A stretch of 64,000 bases of DNA, from the NCBI RefSeq assembly GCF_031344075.1, contig NZ_JAVJAN010000001.1:78752-142751 (forward strand), written 5' to 3'. Of the stretch, positions 43,847 through 53,403 are shown piece by piece. The translations under genes and the position numbers were made by a program. Position 1 is the first letter of the stretch. The number at the start of each line of letters is the position of its first letter. This DNA comes from Clostridium aquiflavi. GTDB taxonomy: Bacteria; Bacillota; Clostridia; Clostridiales; Clostridiaceae. Below the pieces are notes generated by a model, which had not been told where the DNA came from, did no database searches, and worked only from the letters and a program-made list of their open reading frames with translations.

Positions 43847-46207
43847 TTATGATTCAAGTTCTAATAATTTAAATGCTTTTTCTTCCTCTACTGGTTTAGA
43901 AAATAAAAATCCTTGAACATAATCTACATTCATTTTATTTAATTTTTCTAATTGTTCTTCAGTTTCTACCCCTTCAGCTACTATTGGTAAATTTAATGAA
44001 TGAGCTGATGCAATAATTAATCTTAAAAGCTTTATATATTCTTTTTTTACATTCATTCCGCTAATAAAACTCTTATCTATCTTTATTAATGATAAAGGCA
44101 TATTTACAATATAATTAAGAGATGAATAGCCTGTACCAAAATCATCTAAACTAATTATAATTCCCATATCCTTTAATTCTTTAATCTTCATTATATTTTC
44201 TTCTATATTTTTAACTAATATTGTTTCTGTTATTTCTATTCCAATACAATTAATAGATACACCAGTCTTATTAATTATTGATTTTACCTTTTTTATAAAA
44301 TCTTTTTCCATTATTTGAATAGCAGATATATTTATTGAAACTACTATCTTCGCTTTTCTATTTACATTTATTTTTTTTGCAAATTTACAAGCTTCACGCA
44401 TTATATAATAGCCCATATCTATTATTAAGTTTGTGCTTTCCATAACTTCTATTATTTTTATAACAGGAACACTAGCATATTTTTTACTTTGCCATCTAAA
44501 TAACGCTTCAAATCCTTTTAGTTTTCTATCTATTGTATACTGTGGTTGATAAAATACCTTTACTTCATTTTTGGCTATTGCATACTTTAAATCTTTTTCT
44601 ATATTTAAAGTTAAGTTTTTTTCTGCTTCTAATTCTTTAGTATATGTCATAAATCTATTTTTACCTAATTCTTTAGATTTGTACATTGCAAGGTCTACCT
44701 TTACAAGCAACCTATTTATATCTGATATATTATCTCCCATTGCAATACCTATACTAACAGAAAAATCATGCTCTTTATACAAACGTATTTTTTCTAATAT
44801 TTTTTCAGCTTGATTACTTATAACATCTTCATTTTCTACATCTTTAAAAACAATCAAAAATTCATCTCCGCCAAATCTACATATAAAAGCATCGTTACAG
44901 ATTTCCTTAAGTTCATTTGCTACATGTACAATTACTTTATCACCAAAGTTGTGACCATAATAATCATTAATATCTTTAAAGTTATCAATATCTATAAGCA
45001 TCATACCTATTTTACTATAATCATTTTCATCTTTCATATAATCATATAATGCAGTTCTATTTGATATTTGAGTTAAAGCATCTGTAAAAGCTTGTTTCTT
45101 TATTTTTCTTTGTGCTTCTTTAATCTCTGTAATATCTATAAGAGCACTAGTGATACCAATAACCTTATTTCCTATATCAAAAACTGGAGTTTTATATATT
45201 TCTACATTTCTAATTTCACCTTTAATTTTAATATCAGACTCAAATTTTCTAGTCTCTTTGGATTCCATTACTTCATTATTTTCATCATGAATATTTTCTA
45301 CAACATCTTCTCCAAAAAATTCATGTGGGACTTTTCCTATTAATTCATCTATGTTTACATTAAAATAATCTGAAAATTTATTGTTTCCATTAACGTATCT
45401 TGCTTTCGTATCAGTTAACCATACTGGAAATGGTAAATTATTCATGAGTATTTGTAATTTTGCATCTTTATTTTTTAAATCAGTAATATCTCTTGCAATA
45501 CCTATAGTACCTATTACTTCATCAAATTCATTTAATACTGGTGCCTTATACATGTTAAATTGCTTAAATCCCTTCGCTCCAGGAATTATCTCATCAAAAA
45601 CTACTTGTGTTCTTTTATTCATTACTTCTAAATCAAACTGTCTACACCTATCTCCTACCATTCCACTCCATACATAATGATCACCTTTGCCTTTTATTTG
45701 CTTCATGGTTTTTCCACTATGTTCCATGAATTCATTGTTTACCTTAATATAATTACTGTCTTTGTCCTTAAACCAAGCCATAAAAGGAGTGTTATTTAAT
45801 AATGCATCAAACTGAATATCTTTTATCTTAGAATTTGTTTCTGCTTTCATTAACTTAATTTGATTACTAATTCTTAAATCTATTTCTTCAAAGCTAAATG
45901 GTTTTAATATATAATCATCTGCTCCAATTTTTATGTACTCTTTTAAACTCTCAATATTCTCTTTATCTATACATATTATAATTCCTAATTTAACTTTTAA
46001 AAATTCATTCTTTAGTTTTTTTATAGTTCTAATAACTTCTTCATTACCTACATTAGTGTCTATTATTATTAAATTTTCATCTAACTTAATAACTTCATCT
46101 ATGCTTTCATGTATTGAAAATTCAAATTTATTATTTTTAGCTTTATTAGATACTTCTAAAAATTTTTTTGCATTACTAGAGATTATAACTAGTTGCCTTT
46201 TATCCAT
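43847..46207 (-). CDS. receiver-PAS-PAS-GGDEF-EAL cyclic-di-GMP enzyme
   Basis: A 786-aa cytoplasmic protein. Residues 1-120 form a receiver-like domain (LIIIDTNVGNEEVI with Asp, ILKPFSFEEIDLR with Lys), but the acidic pair after strand 1 is missing (LVIISSNAKK), so it may be a pseudo-receiver. Two PAS domains follow (~130-370). The GGDEF motif is canonical (FICRFGGDEFLIVF). The EAL part keeps FEALFRW, ITETILV, DDFGTGYSS, IKIDKSF and VAEGVET, so phosphodiesterase activity is possible too. Both synthesis and breakdown of c-di-GMP may occur; which dominates is unknown. AGGAGG lies 10 bp before ATG 46207. Confidence 0.9.
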   Translation of the reverse strand: MDKRQLVIISSNAKKFLEVSNKAKNNKFEFSIHESIDEVIKLDENLIIIDTNVGNEEVIRTIKKLKNEFLKVKLGIIICIDKENIESLKEYIKIGADDYILKPFSFEEIDLRISNQIKLMKAETNSKIKDIQFDALLNNTPFMAWFKDKDSNYIKVNNEFMEHSGKTMKQIKGKGDHYVWSGMVGDRCRQFDLEVMNKRTQVVFDEIIPGAKGFKQFNMYKAPVLNEFDEVIGTIGIARDITDLKNKDAKLQILMNNLPFPVWLTDTKARYVNGNNKFSDYFNVNIDELIGKVPHEFFGEDVVENIHDENNEVMESKETRKFESDIKIKGEIRNVEIYKTPVFDIGNKVIGITSALIDITEIKEAQRKIKKQAFTDALTQISNRTALYDYMKDENDYSKIGMMLIDIDNFKDINDYYGHNFGDKVIVHVANELKEICNDAFICRFGGDEFLIVFKDVENEDVISNQAEKILEKIRLYKEHDFSVSIGIAMGDNISDINRLLVKVDLAMYKSKELGKNRFMTYTKELEAEKNLTLNIEKDLKYAIAKNEVKVFYQPQYTIDRKLKGFEALFRWQSKKYASVPVIKIIEVMESTNLIIDMGYYIMREACKFAKKINVNRKAKIVVSINISAIQIMEKDFIKKVKSIINKTGVSINCIGIEITETILVKNIEENIMKIKELKDMGIIISLDDFGTGYSSLNYIVNMPLSLIKIDKSFISGMNVKKEYIKLLRLIIASAHSLNLPIVAEGVETEEQLEKLNKMNVDYVQGFLFSKPVEEEKAFKLLELES

Positions 46208-46309
46208 CCGTGAATTGCCTCCTAATATATCCTATAATCAGTAGTATAGCATAATGAAATAAAATATTCCTTAATATCTTGTTTTTTCTTACTCTATAAT
46301 AAAAATATT

Positions 46310-46370
46310 GGCTATGTTTTATAGTAGAGTGTTGATATATACATAAGTAAAATGGACTGAGTAATTGAAC
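46310..46370 (-). mobile_element. solo MITE end
   Basis: GGCTATGTTTTATAGTAGAG then TGTTGATATATACATAAG match the left end of the MITE at 57502 closely. No right end is found nearby, so this is a truncated copy. It lies between the GGDEF-EAL gene and the truncated chemoreceptor paralogue. Confidence 0.6.
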
Positions 46371-46414
46371 TTCTCCTAACCAGTTATTTTTTGCTAATTA
46401 CTTTGAAATTTTCT

Positions 46415-47101
46415 TTAATCTATTATATTGTTAATCTTTTCTGCTTCATATTCAGCATTATCATTTATTTCATTTGATATTGTAGATATTGAATTAGATA
46501 TCTCACTAGTCTTATTTAATAAGATTGCATCCAATTTATCTGCTAACTCCCTACTTTCTAAAAACTTTTTATCTACTACTTCAATTAATTTTCTATTCCA
46601 GATAGTAATACAGTAAATTAAAATTGTGATTCCATTTAAAATAACAAAAAAATTTAACATATTTGAGTATGAAAAATTTTCCCCTAAAAGACTTCTAGGA
46701 TTAAACAAAAATAAGATTGCAATGCATATATCTAAAACAAATGCATCTATAATTAATACTTTTTTACTAAAATATAATGCACCACATACAATACCTGCTT
46801 CAAAAACTAATGCATCCGATGCAGTAGTTTGTTCATTAAAGTTTGCAAATAAAAGATATCCAAAATTTGAGAGTATTATACTTAAGCTAAAAGATATAGC
46901 TTTTATGAAATCATTTATATTTGAAAAAAATATTATAATTGAAACTATTATTGTTATTATGAATGGTAATAAATCATTAATACGTAGTTTAAAATTAAGC
47001 ATTGACATAGTAGTTAAACTCATAAGTAAACTTATAACAATTATAGTTATATAATTTACTTTATGTATAATTTTAATATCAAAACTCCAATCGTTTTCCA
47101 T
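46415..47101 (-). CDS. truncated chemoreceptor paralogue, membrane domain only
   Basis: A 228-aa protein that aligns along its first 190 residues with the receptor at 47352-48845 (both contain MLNFK, FAN[I/N]-type segments and SFSYSNMLNFFVILNG). It has five or six helices. After DKLDAILL it jumps in frame to NKTSEISNSISTISNEIND, which in the full receptor lies about 70 residues further on, and stops soon after. The signalling tip is lost. The junction has a shared TTRAATA, typical of a short-repeat deletion. ATG 47101 follows AGGAGATGTATTAAA. The sigma-D-like promoter is also duplicated and intact, so it may still be expressed as a sensor-only protein or be a decaying relic. Confidence 0.75.
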   Translation of the reverse strand: MENDWSFDIKIIHKVNYITIIVISLLMSLTTMSMLNFKLRINDLLPFIITIIVSIIIFFSNINDFIKAISFSLSIILSNFGYLLFANFNEQTTASDALVFEAGIVCGALYFSKKVLIIDAFVLDICIAILFLFNPRSLLGENFSYSNMLNFFVILNGITILIYCITIWNRKLIEVVDKKFLESRELADKLDAILLNKTSEISNSISTISNEINDNAEYEAEKINNIID

Positions 47102-47146
47102 TTTAATACATCTCCTAATCAAATTAATTTCCAATTCCATTATATA

Positions 47147-47173
47147 TTATCGATATTAATACATTTAACTTTA
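47147..47173 (-). promoter_or_regulatory. sigma-D promoter of the truncated receptor
   Basis: TAAA, 15 bp, ATCGATAA on the minus strand, 46 bp before the start. It matches TAAA-N15-GCCGATAA well and is nearly identical to the copy upstream of the full-length receptor. Confidence 0.7.
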
Positions 47174-47237
47174 GTAATCGTTGTCATTTTTGTTTATATT
47201 TTGAATATATTAATACATTAATTTATTGAAATTAACA

Positions 47238-47268
47238 AAAATGCATACTAATTTACAGTATGCATTTT
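47238..47268 (-). terminator. terminator after the full-length receptor
   Basis: AAAATGCATACT and AGTATGCATTTT form a perfect 12-bp stem; the minus strand continues TGTTAATTTC. It separates the two paralogues. Confidence 0.8.
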
Positions 47269-47351
47269 AACTTGTATTTAAAATATTAAATTTCTTTTTC
47301 ACTAAATAAATGTTAACGTACTGCTTTCTCTCTATGTTTTTTAATTACTAT

Positions 47352-48845
47352 CTATCTAGAAGAAAGTTTCTTTAAATTTTTACTTAATTCGCTAATTTCT
47401 TCTATAGATAAAGTCATTGAGTTAATTTTCTTGCTTTGCTCATTGATTGTTCTATCAATTTCTTCTGTAGATGCTGAATGTTCTTCAGTAATACTTCCTA
47501 TCCCTTCAATCTCTATTTTTATAGGTATAAAATTATCCACTACATTTTTAATAAGAGTATGTTCTTCTCCTATATACTCATTCATTGTTTTAAAATATTC
47601 TTCAATGTTATTGAAAGAACTACACACATCATTAACAACTTTAATTCCATCATCTGCTGAAGTGTTTCCTTCAGAAACCTTAACAACTGCATCATTAGTA
47701 ATTAAATTTATTTCAGTAATTATTTCATAAATATTTTTTACTATCTTAGTACTTTGATCAGCAAGTTCTTTAACTTCTTCTGCAACTATAGCAAATCCCT
47801 TTCCATGTTCTCCAGCTCTAGCTGCTTCAATGCTTGCATTTAATGATAATAAATTAGTTTGAGATGAAATCTCATAAATACTATTAATTTCAGAATTTAT
47901 TTTATCAATGCTATTTTTTAGAGTGTTAACTGTATCCAAAGATATTTCTACAGCTGATTTAATTGTCTCCATAGTACTATTCATAGAATTGATTTTTTCT
48001 GATCCATCTTTAACATTATCATTCATCTCATTTGCTATCATAGATATTGAATTAGATATGTCACTAGTTTTATTCAATGAATCAGTTGAGTTATTTATTC
48101 TTAAGTTTATATCTGACATACTCCTTACTATTTCTTGAACTCCAATATTTATTTGTTCCATAGACTCATTTATATCTTTACTAGTACCATTAACAAGTTT
48201 AATATCTTCAGAAAAATTTTCGATGTTACCATCTAAGTCATTAGTAACACTTTTAATATTTAATAACAGTTCATCTAATTTATCTATTAAATTTTTACTT
48301 TCTGAAGATTTTTTATTTGCTGCTTCAATAAGCTGTCCCCCCCAAATAGTAAGACAATAGATTAAAATTATAATTCCATTTAAAATTACAAAAAAATTTA
48401 GCATATTAGAATATGAAAAACTTTTTCCTAAAATACTTCCTGGATTAACCCAAAATAATATTGCAATACATATATCCAAAATAAGTGCATTAGTAACCAA
48501 TAATTTTTTGCTAAAATATAATGCTGCACATACTATTCCTGCTACAAAAACTAATGTATCAGAAGCTATGGTTTGTTCATTAAAATTCGCAGATAAAAAA
48601 TACCCAAAATTTGAAAGTATTATAGCTAAACTAAATGCTATAGCTTTTATCATATCCCTTATATTCGCAAAGTATATGATAGTTGAACCTATTAATATTA
48701 TTATGAATGGTAATAAGTCTTCCATACTTACTTTAAAGTTAAGCATTGACATAGTAGTTACACTCATAAGTAAACATATAACAATTATAGTTATATAATT
48801 TACCTTATGTATCTTTTTTACATCGAACCCCCAGTTATTTCCCAC
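47352..48845 (-). CDS. methyl-accepting chemotaxis protein with integral-membrane sensor
   Basis: A 497-aa receptor with an N-terminal domain of about six helices (residues ~12-175) and no large extracellular loop, then a long cytoplasmic coiled coil. The tip is canonical: ISSQTNLLSLNASIEAARAG and FAIVAEEVKELADQSTKIV. There is no clear HAMP. Such receptors may sense membrane-associated or internal cues. The start is GTG 48845; the ATG nine bases upstream abuts the AGAAGGAG site, and the paralogue starts at the matching place. A sigma-D promoter lies 96 bp upstream. Confidence 0.88.
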   Translation of the reverse strand: MGNNWGFDVKKIHKVNYITIIVICLLMSVTTMSMLNFKVSMEDLLPFIIILIGSTIIYFANIRDMIKAIAFSLAIILSNFGYFLSANFNEQTIASDTLVFVAGIVCAALYFSKKLLVTNALILDICIAILFWVNPGSILGKSFSYSNMLNFFVILNGIIILIYCLTIWGGQLIEAANKKSSESKNLIDKLDELLLNIKSVTNDLDGNIENFSEDIKLVNGTSKDINESMEQINIGVQEIVRSMSDINLRINNSTDSLNKTSDISNSISMIANEMNDNVKDGSEKINSMNSTMETIKSAVEISLDTVNTLKNSIDKINSEINSIYEISSQTNLLSLNASIEAARAGEHGKGFAIVAEEVKELADQSTKIVKNIYEIITEINLITNDAVVKVSEGNTSADDGIKVVNDVCSSFNNIEEYFKTMNEYIGEEHTLIKNVVDNFIPIKIEIEGIGSITEEHSASTEEIDRTINEQSKKINSMTLSIEEISELSKNLKKLSSR

Positions 48846-48940
48846 CTTATACATCTCCTTCTTATATCTAGTGTACTAAAATTTTATAGTATCTTGTAAA
48901 TTAGATTCTTTATTAAATTAAATTGCAATTTCATTATATA

Positions 48941-48967
48941 TTATCGATATTAATCTATTTTGCTTTA
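48941..48967 (-). promoter_or_regulatory. sigma-D promoter of the full-length receptor
   Basis: On the minus strand TAAA (48964-48967), exactly 15 bp, ATCGATAA (48941-48948) fits the motility sigma factor consensus. Confidence 0.72.
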
Positions 48968-49036
48968 ATAAGATTTCAACATGTTGTTTAAAACTTCATA
49001 TATATTAATGTATTAATTTATTCATATCAATAAAAA

Positions 49037-49061
49037 AAGATCTAGATTAAATCTAAATCTT
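49037..49061 (-). terminator. terminator after rlmI-like gene
   Basis: AAGATTTAGATT pairs with AATCTAGATCTT (one mismatch), then TTTTTTATTG on the minus strand. Confidence 0.75.
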
Positions 49062-49113
49062 AATTTTAAACACTATTTAACAATGCTTTATTCTATATTT
49101 ATTGTTTATAATC

Positions 49114-50337
49114 TTAGTTCATATTTTCAATTTCATTCATTAATTTATCACAGTATACTTTAACAAAAACTACCTTAAGATAATCGCCTTCAGGATATTT
49201 ATCTGAAACCGCAAAATCCTCTGGTAATGTATGTTCCTCAAGAATAAAATACTTCTTATTACTTTCTACAAATGCTTTATCAATAAACTTCTTAAATTTA
49301 TCCATATTAAATGTAGAACAATTAGTAGAACAAACTATTACTCCCTCATCTTCAGTAACATCAATAGCACTCTTAACTAAATCTTTGTAATTACTTGCTG
49401 CACTAAATGTATTATCTTTAGAAGTAGCGTAACTTGGAGGATCTAATATAACTAAATCAAATTTCTTATTATCTTTTTTAGCTTCCTTAAAGTAATGGAA
49501 TATGTCTTCTACAATAATTTCATGATTATTTAGATCAATCTTATTTAATTCAAAATTTTCAATAGTCTTTTTTAAACTTCTACCTGCCAAATCCACACTA
49601 GTAGTTATAGCACCACCCATTGCTGCTGCCATTGAGAATGCTCCTGTATATGAAAAAGTGTTTAATACTCTCTTACCATTAGAATAAGTATTCTTTATAG
49701 ATTTTCTAACATCCTTTTGATCTAAGAATACCCCAACCATAGCACCATCATTTAAATAAATGGCAAAATTCACGTTGTTTTCTTTAACAACTAAAGGTTC
49801 TGGTGCTTTTTGACCACAGTAATAGCTATCTTCATCTACAACCATTCCATTGTCTTCAAATCTCTTCTTTTCATATATTCCTTCAAATGAAACTAAAGAT
49901 TTTATAGATTTTATTATATACTCCTTGAATGCATAAATACCTTTGCTATACCAGGTTATAAGATAATATTCATCAAAATAATCTATAGTTAATCCACCAA
50001 TTCCATCACCGCTGCCATTAAATACTCTAAAAGCATTTGTATCTTTAGAATGGTATAATTTCATTCTTTTTGAAAAAGCATTTCTTAACTTATCATAGAA
50101 AAACTTATTATCAAAATTACACTTTTTACTATTACTTAAAACCCAACCACAACCCTTGTTTTGCTTTCCATAATAGCCTTTACCTAAAAATTGTTGCTTC
50201 TTATCTACTAATGTAATAATATCTCCTTCATTTTTTAACACCTGTGGATTTTCTAATGTTTCCGCTGATATTAATGCATATTTATTGCTATATTTTTTTA
50301 CATATTCATTTTTCACTATAACTTTTAATTCTTTCAT
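49114..50337 (-). CDS. rlmI: 23S rRNA (cytosine-C5)-methyltransferase, RlmI-like
   Basis: A 407-aa class I SAM-dependent methyltransferase with N-terminal PUA-like domain (KNEGDIITLVDKKQQFLGKG). The catalytic part has RVFNGSGDGIGGLTIDYFD, LDQKDVRKSIKNTYSNGKRV, the SAM motif VLNTFSYTGAFSMAAAMGGA and the substrate motif LVILDPPSYATSK, with Cys in VCSTNCSTF as the probable nucleophile. This order matches the YccW/RlmI family. It should methylate 23S rRNA; the exact base is by family analogy. Monocistronic. Confidence 0.82.
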   Translation of the reverse strand: MKELKVIVKNEYVKKYSNKYALISAETLENPQVLKNEGDIITLVDKKQQFLGKGYYGKQNKGCGWVLSNSKKCNFDNKFFYDKLRNAFSKRMKLYHSKDTNAFRVFNGSGDGIGGLTIDYFDEYYLITWYSKGIYAFKEYIIKSIKSLVSFEGIYEKKRFEDNGMVVDEDSYYCGQKAPEPLVVKENNVNFAIYLNDGAMVGVFLDQKDVRKSIKNTYSNGKRVLNTFSYTGAFSMAAAMGGAITTSVDLAGRSLKKTIENFELNKIDLNNHEIIVEDIFHYFKEAKKDNKKFDLVILDPPSYATSKDNTFSAASNYKDLVKSAIDVTEDEGVIVCSTNCSTFNMDKFKKFIDKAFVESNKKYFILEEHTLPEDFAVSDKYPEGDYLKVVFVKVYCDKLMNEIENMN

Positions 50338-50560
50338 TTGTTATCCCTACCTTAAATTAATACTTATATTATATATTTATCTCAATTATATAGCAAAGAT
50401 TTTTAATTTATGTAATTAATAAAATGGTTAAATTAACATATCCTAATACTATTGACTCTAAGGCAACACTATGTTTTAGTATAAATAGTATGAATTTTAA
50501 AATTATATTAAGATATAAATAAGAATACTCTTATTTTGATTAATAAAAGGGGTTAATAAA

Positions 50561-51580
50561 ATGGTAGAAACGCATAGGAATTATTTAATTGATAATAGTA
50601 AAGGTATATTAATTTTTCTAGTAGTCTTAGGACATAGCTTAGAATTCTTACGAAAGGATTATGATATTGTTAGAATTATGTATACCTTTGTTTATCTTTT
50701 TCATATGCCAGTATTCATCTTTATATCAGGTTATCTTTCTAAAAATATAGAAAAAGGACGTAAAAATGCAGTAAAAAATTTATTTATACCATTTCTATTT
50801 TTCAACATAATATGGAATATAATTGAGATGTATTCTAGATATTTTCTAGGAAATAATGCTGTTGAAATTACAAGTATAACTGTATTTTCATTTTTTACTC
50901 CTGGGTGGGCATTATGGTATATATTTTCAATGTTCCTTTGGAAAATATTTTTACCAGATCTTTTAAAAATTAGAAATATATTTATGATCAGTATCATTGT
51001 AGGAATAGCTGCTAGACTTTTTAGTGAATTAGGTACATTCATGTCGCTTTCACGTACTCTTGCATTTACTCCATTCTTTCTAGCTGGATATTATACAAGT
51101 GAAAAAAAATTACATGAATTAAGAAAATTTGGACAAGTCCCTTCTATATTAATTACTGGTATAGGTATTACACTTGCAATTCTATTTGTTAAGCTTTTTA
51201 ATATTCCAGGAGAATTTTTATGGGCTGATCGTTCTTATAATCATTTTGAAATAGGTATGATAAAAAGTATTATTCTTGCTACACTAAACTACGGAATTGG
51301 TTTTCTATTTATATATGTATTTGCAAATTTGGTAACTAAAAAGGAAACTTTTTTATGCAAATTGGGTAGAAATACTTTATCAGTATATTTACTACATACT
51401 TATTTTATTGGTGTTGTGTTGGGCATATGTTCTCTTATACCAAGTGATATTGTTAAATTTATAATCATTATAATAGGTACTTTTATTATTACATTTTTAC
51501 TTTCACGAGATGTTGTAGCTATTAAATTTAATTGTTTCTTAAATGGTCTTAATAAAAAAATATTTGCTAAGGAAAAGTAA
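50561..51580 (+). CDS. acyltransferase 3 family membrane protein
   Basis: A 339-aa protein with about ten helices, fully membrane-embedded. The opening RNYLIDNSKGILIFLVVLGH (catalytic His at the end), FVYLFHMPVFIFISGYLS and NTLSVYLLHTYFIG are hallmarks of the OatA/NodX-type acyltransferase-3 family. It lacks a C-terminal SGNH domain. Members add acetyl or succinyl groups to cell-surface polysaccharides; the acceptor is not known. AAAAGGGGTTAATAAA precedes the start. Confidence 0.88.
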   Translation: MVETHRNYLIDNSKGILIFLVVLGHSLEFLRKDYDIVRIMYTFVYLFHMPVFIFISGYLSKNIEKGRKNAVKNLFIPFLFFNIIWNIIEMYSRYFLGNNAVEITSITVFSFFTPGWALWYIFSMFLWKIFLPDLLKIRNIFMISIIVGIAARLFSELGTFMSLSRTLAFTPFFLAGYYTSEKKLHELRKFGQVPSILITGIGITLAILFVKLFNIPGEFLWADRSYNHFEIGMIKSIILATLNYGIGFLFIYVFANLVTKKETFLCKLGRNTLSVYLLHTYFIGVVLGICSLIPSDIVKFIIIIIGTFIITFLLSRDVVAIKFNCFLNGLNKKIFAKEK

Positions 51581-51587
51581 ATCTTAA

Positions 51588-51661
51588 AAAGGTTGTTACA
51601 AAATAAAATGAACTGCTCCCTGTCTGCTTAACAGGGAGCAGTTCAAAATGTAACAACCTTT
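51588..51661. terminator. large double-stem bidirectional terminator
   Basis: An outer 13-bp stem (AAAGGTTGTTACA/TGTAACAACCTTT) encloses an inner perfect 14-bp stem (GAACTGCTCCCTGT/ACAGGGAGCAGTTC). It lies between convergent genes, eight bases after one stop and 13 before the other. The GC-rich inner stem stands out from local composition. Confidence 0.85.
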
Positions 51662-51674
51662 TATATTTAGTTAC

Positions 51675-52868
51675 TTAAAAAACTCTATAATCAGCTCTAA
51701 CATTAAATGCTAAAGAAGTCATACATAAACTCTCCATTTTACTCCCATTATTTAAAGCTTTATTAATTGCATTAAATAATGAACTTTTAAAAACAATATT
51801 CATTATCTCACTATTTTCATAGTATCCACTTTTAATAGTTCTTTCAATAATATCATATATTAAATTATAAGACATAATTTGTTCTTTAAATAATTGAATC
51901 TTTTCATTTCCTTTTAGTAATATAATTTCATCTGAATACTTTACCTCTGGGAATATAAACTCACAAAAAATTTCTGGTATAAAGCAAAATAATTCAGTAG
52001 TTAAAGTGTTATCAGCACAGAAATTAAAAATTTGAGTATATAAATTATTGTATTTTTCTGCTGAATCACATTGTTTGTATAAATCCAATGCTTTCATAGT
52101 AATATTACTAATATGTATTGGGGTAAAATTATATGGTACATATGTATTTTTTCCTTGAATTAAAACAAAAATTTGTTTTTCGGAATACAATGCTTCTTCT
52201 ATTTTCCACACTTTAATATGTTCATTAATAATCTTACTTATGCTAATATTAACTGTTCCATTTATTCTACATTCGCAGTTTGTTGAATTACCAGTTTTAG
52301 ATGCATATATCTTTATATAATAAACCCTTTTATTTCCTAAGCGCTTTTTTATTTCTTCCCCCAATAGTTCCCAATAATCTATTTTTTTACCTTCCAACTT
52401 TTTTCCTTGAGCTGTTAAACAGCTTTTATAGAGCGTAAACTCATTTATTTTATCATAATATTTTATTTTTAATTTATAACCTTCTTCATTTCTTAATGCA
52501 TGTGTTATTCCACATAATGATGATAAAGAAAAACTAGATACTGCATGTTCAATAGCTGAATTAATATTACTTCCAACTCCTGCTACACATTCAAGTAAAT
52601 CTTCATCAAAAATCTCATGCTTAAGTACAAATATAACTTGAATAAATCCTTTATTTATTTGTGATACATGTGCTTCTATTCTTAATTCTATGTCTTTAAT
52701 ATATAAATTTTCATTTTTTATTTCACTTCCTTTTATTACATTGTTTAGTACTCTAATAACTTTTTGATCATTAGTTAAATTTACATTACTTTTCATATAT
52801 TCCTTATTGGTTTCTATATCTTTTATATTTTTACTTTTTCTATTAAATATCTTGTTAAATATTCTCAT
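51675..52868 (-). CDS. uncharacterised 397-aa protein, possibly DUF6348-like
   Basis: A soluble-looking protein with a basic, polar N-terminus (MRIFNKIFNRKSKN), a beta-rich first half (YIKDIELRIEAHVSQINKGF, QVIFVLKHEIFDEDLLEC) and the segment VAGVGSNINSAIEHAVSSFS, which recalls the DUF6348 pattern. The second half is helical. It contains few conserved-looking acids or histidines and no signal peptide. I give no function. GGAAAAATAATCAA lies before ATG 52868. Confidence 0.55.
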   Translation of the reverse strand: MRIFNKIFNRKSKNIKDIETNKEYMKSNVNLTNDQKVIRVLNNVIKGSEIKNENLYIKDIELRIEAHVSQINKGFIQVIFVLKHEIFDEDLLECVAGVGSNINSAIEHAVSSFSLSSLCGITHALRNEEGYKLKIKYYDKINEFTLYKSCLTAQGKKLEGKKIDYWELLGEEIKKRLGNKRVYYIKIYASKTGNSTNCECRINGTVNISISKIINEHIKVWKIEEALYSEKQIFVLIQGKNTYVPYNFTPIHISNITMKALDLYKQCDSAEKYNNLYTQIFNFCADNTLTTELFCFIPEIFCEFIFPEVKYSDEIILLKGNEKIQLFKEQIMSYNLIYDIIERTIKSGYYENSEIMNIVFKSSLFNAINKALNNGSKMESLCMTSLAFNVRADYRVF

Positions 52869-53223
52869 TTGATTATTTTTCCTTTTAATTTGATTTTTAG
52901 TAATTTACTTAACCTCTTTAACATATAAAAACCTATTAGTTAAGTTACACTTTAATATCGGATTATTTTTCCATTACTTTATATTTATCCCTATTTTTAT
53001 ACTTAAAGTTTTTAATAGAATATATATTTATTTTATAAAAAACAAAAAAAATCCTAAAGATTAGCAATATTATCTATAAGAATTTTACATATTTATAATA
53101 TTTCTTTTAATTATATATTAATATTTCTTTTATTAATTCTCTATCATAAACAATATTTAGCAGTATTTAATCAATGAATTCTCCTCAAAACTCGTATTAA
53201 TTATACATATTATGGTATGAGCC

Positions 53224-53331
53224 TTGACATTTTATAAAAATTTATTATAAGCATACTTATACACTCATAATAAATTAATTTCTAGAAGCCAGTAAGTTAA
53301 GCCTTCAATAAATTTTGCCTACTGGTTCTTA
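53224..53331 (+). ncRNA. candidate orphan small RNA
   Basis: TTGACA (53224-53229), a 16-bp spacer and TATAAG (53246-53251) form a strong promoter. About 80 bp later AGAAGCCAGTAAG pairs with CCTACTGGTTCT at 53284-53329, followed by TATTTTTATT. No start codon with a ribosome-binding site lies between. The rest of 52869-53223 shows no gene. Confidence 0.4.
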
Positions 53332-53359
53332 TTTTTATTAATAAATCTTTATAACAAAA

Positions 53360-53385
53360 AAGACTGTAGTTTAAACTACAGTCTT
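53360..53385 (-). terminator. terminator after the zinc-ribbon gene
   Basis: AAGACTGTAGTTTAAACTAC and onward is a perfect 26-bp palindrome (AAGACTGTAGTTT/AAACTACAGTCTT) followed on the minus strand by TTTTTG. Confidence 0.85.
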
Positions 53386-53403
53386 ATTTATAACAATATA
53401 AAA

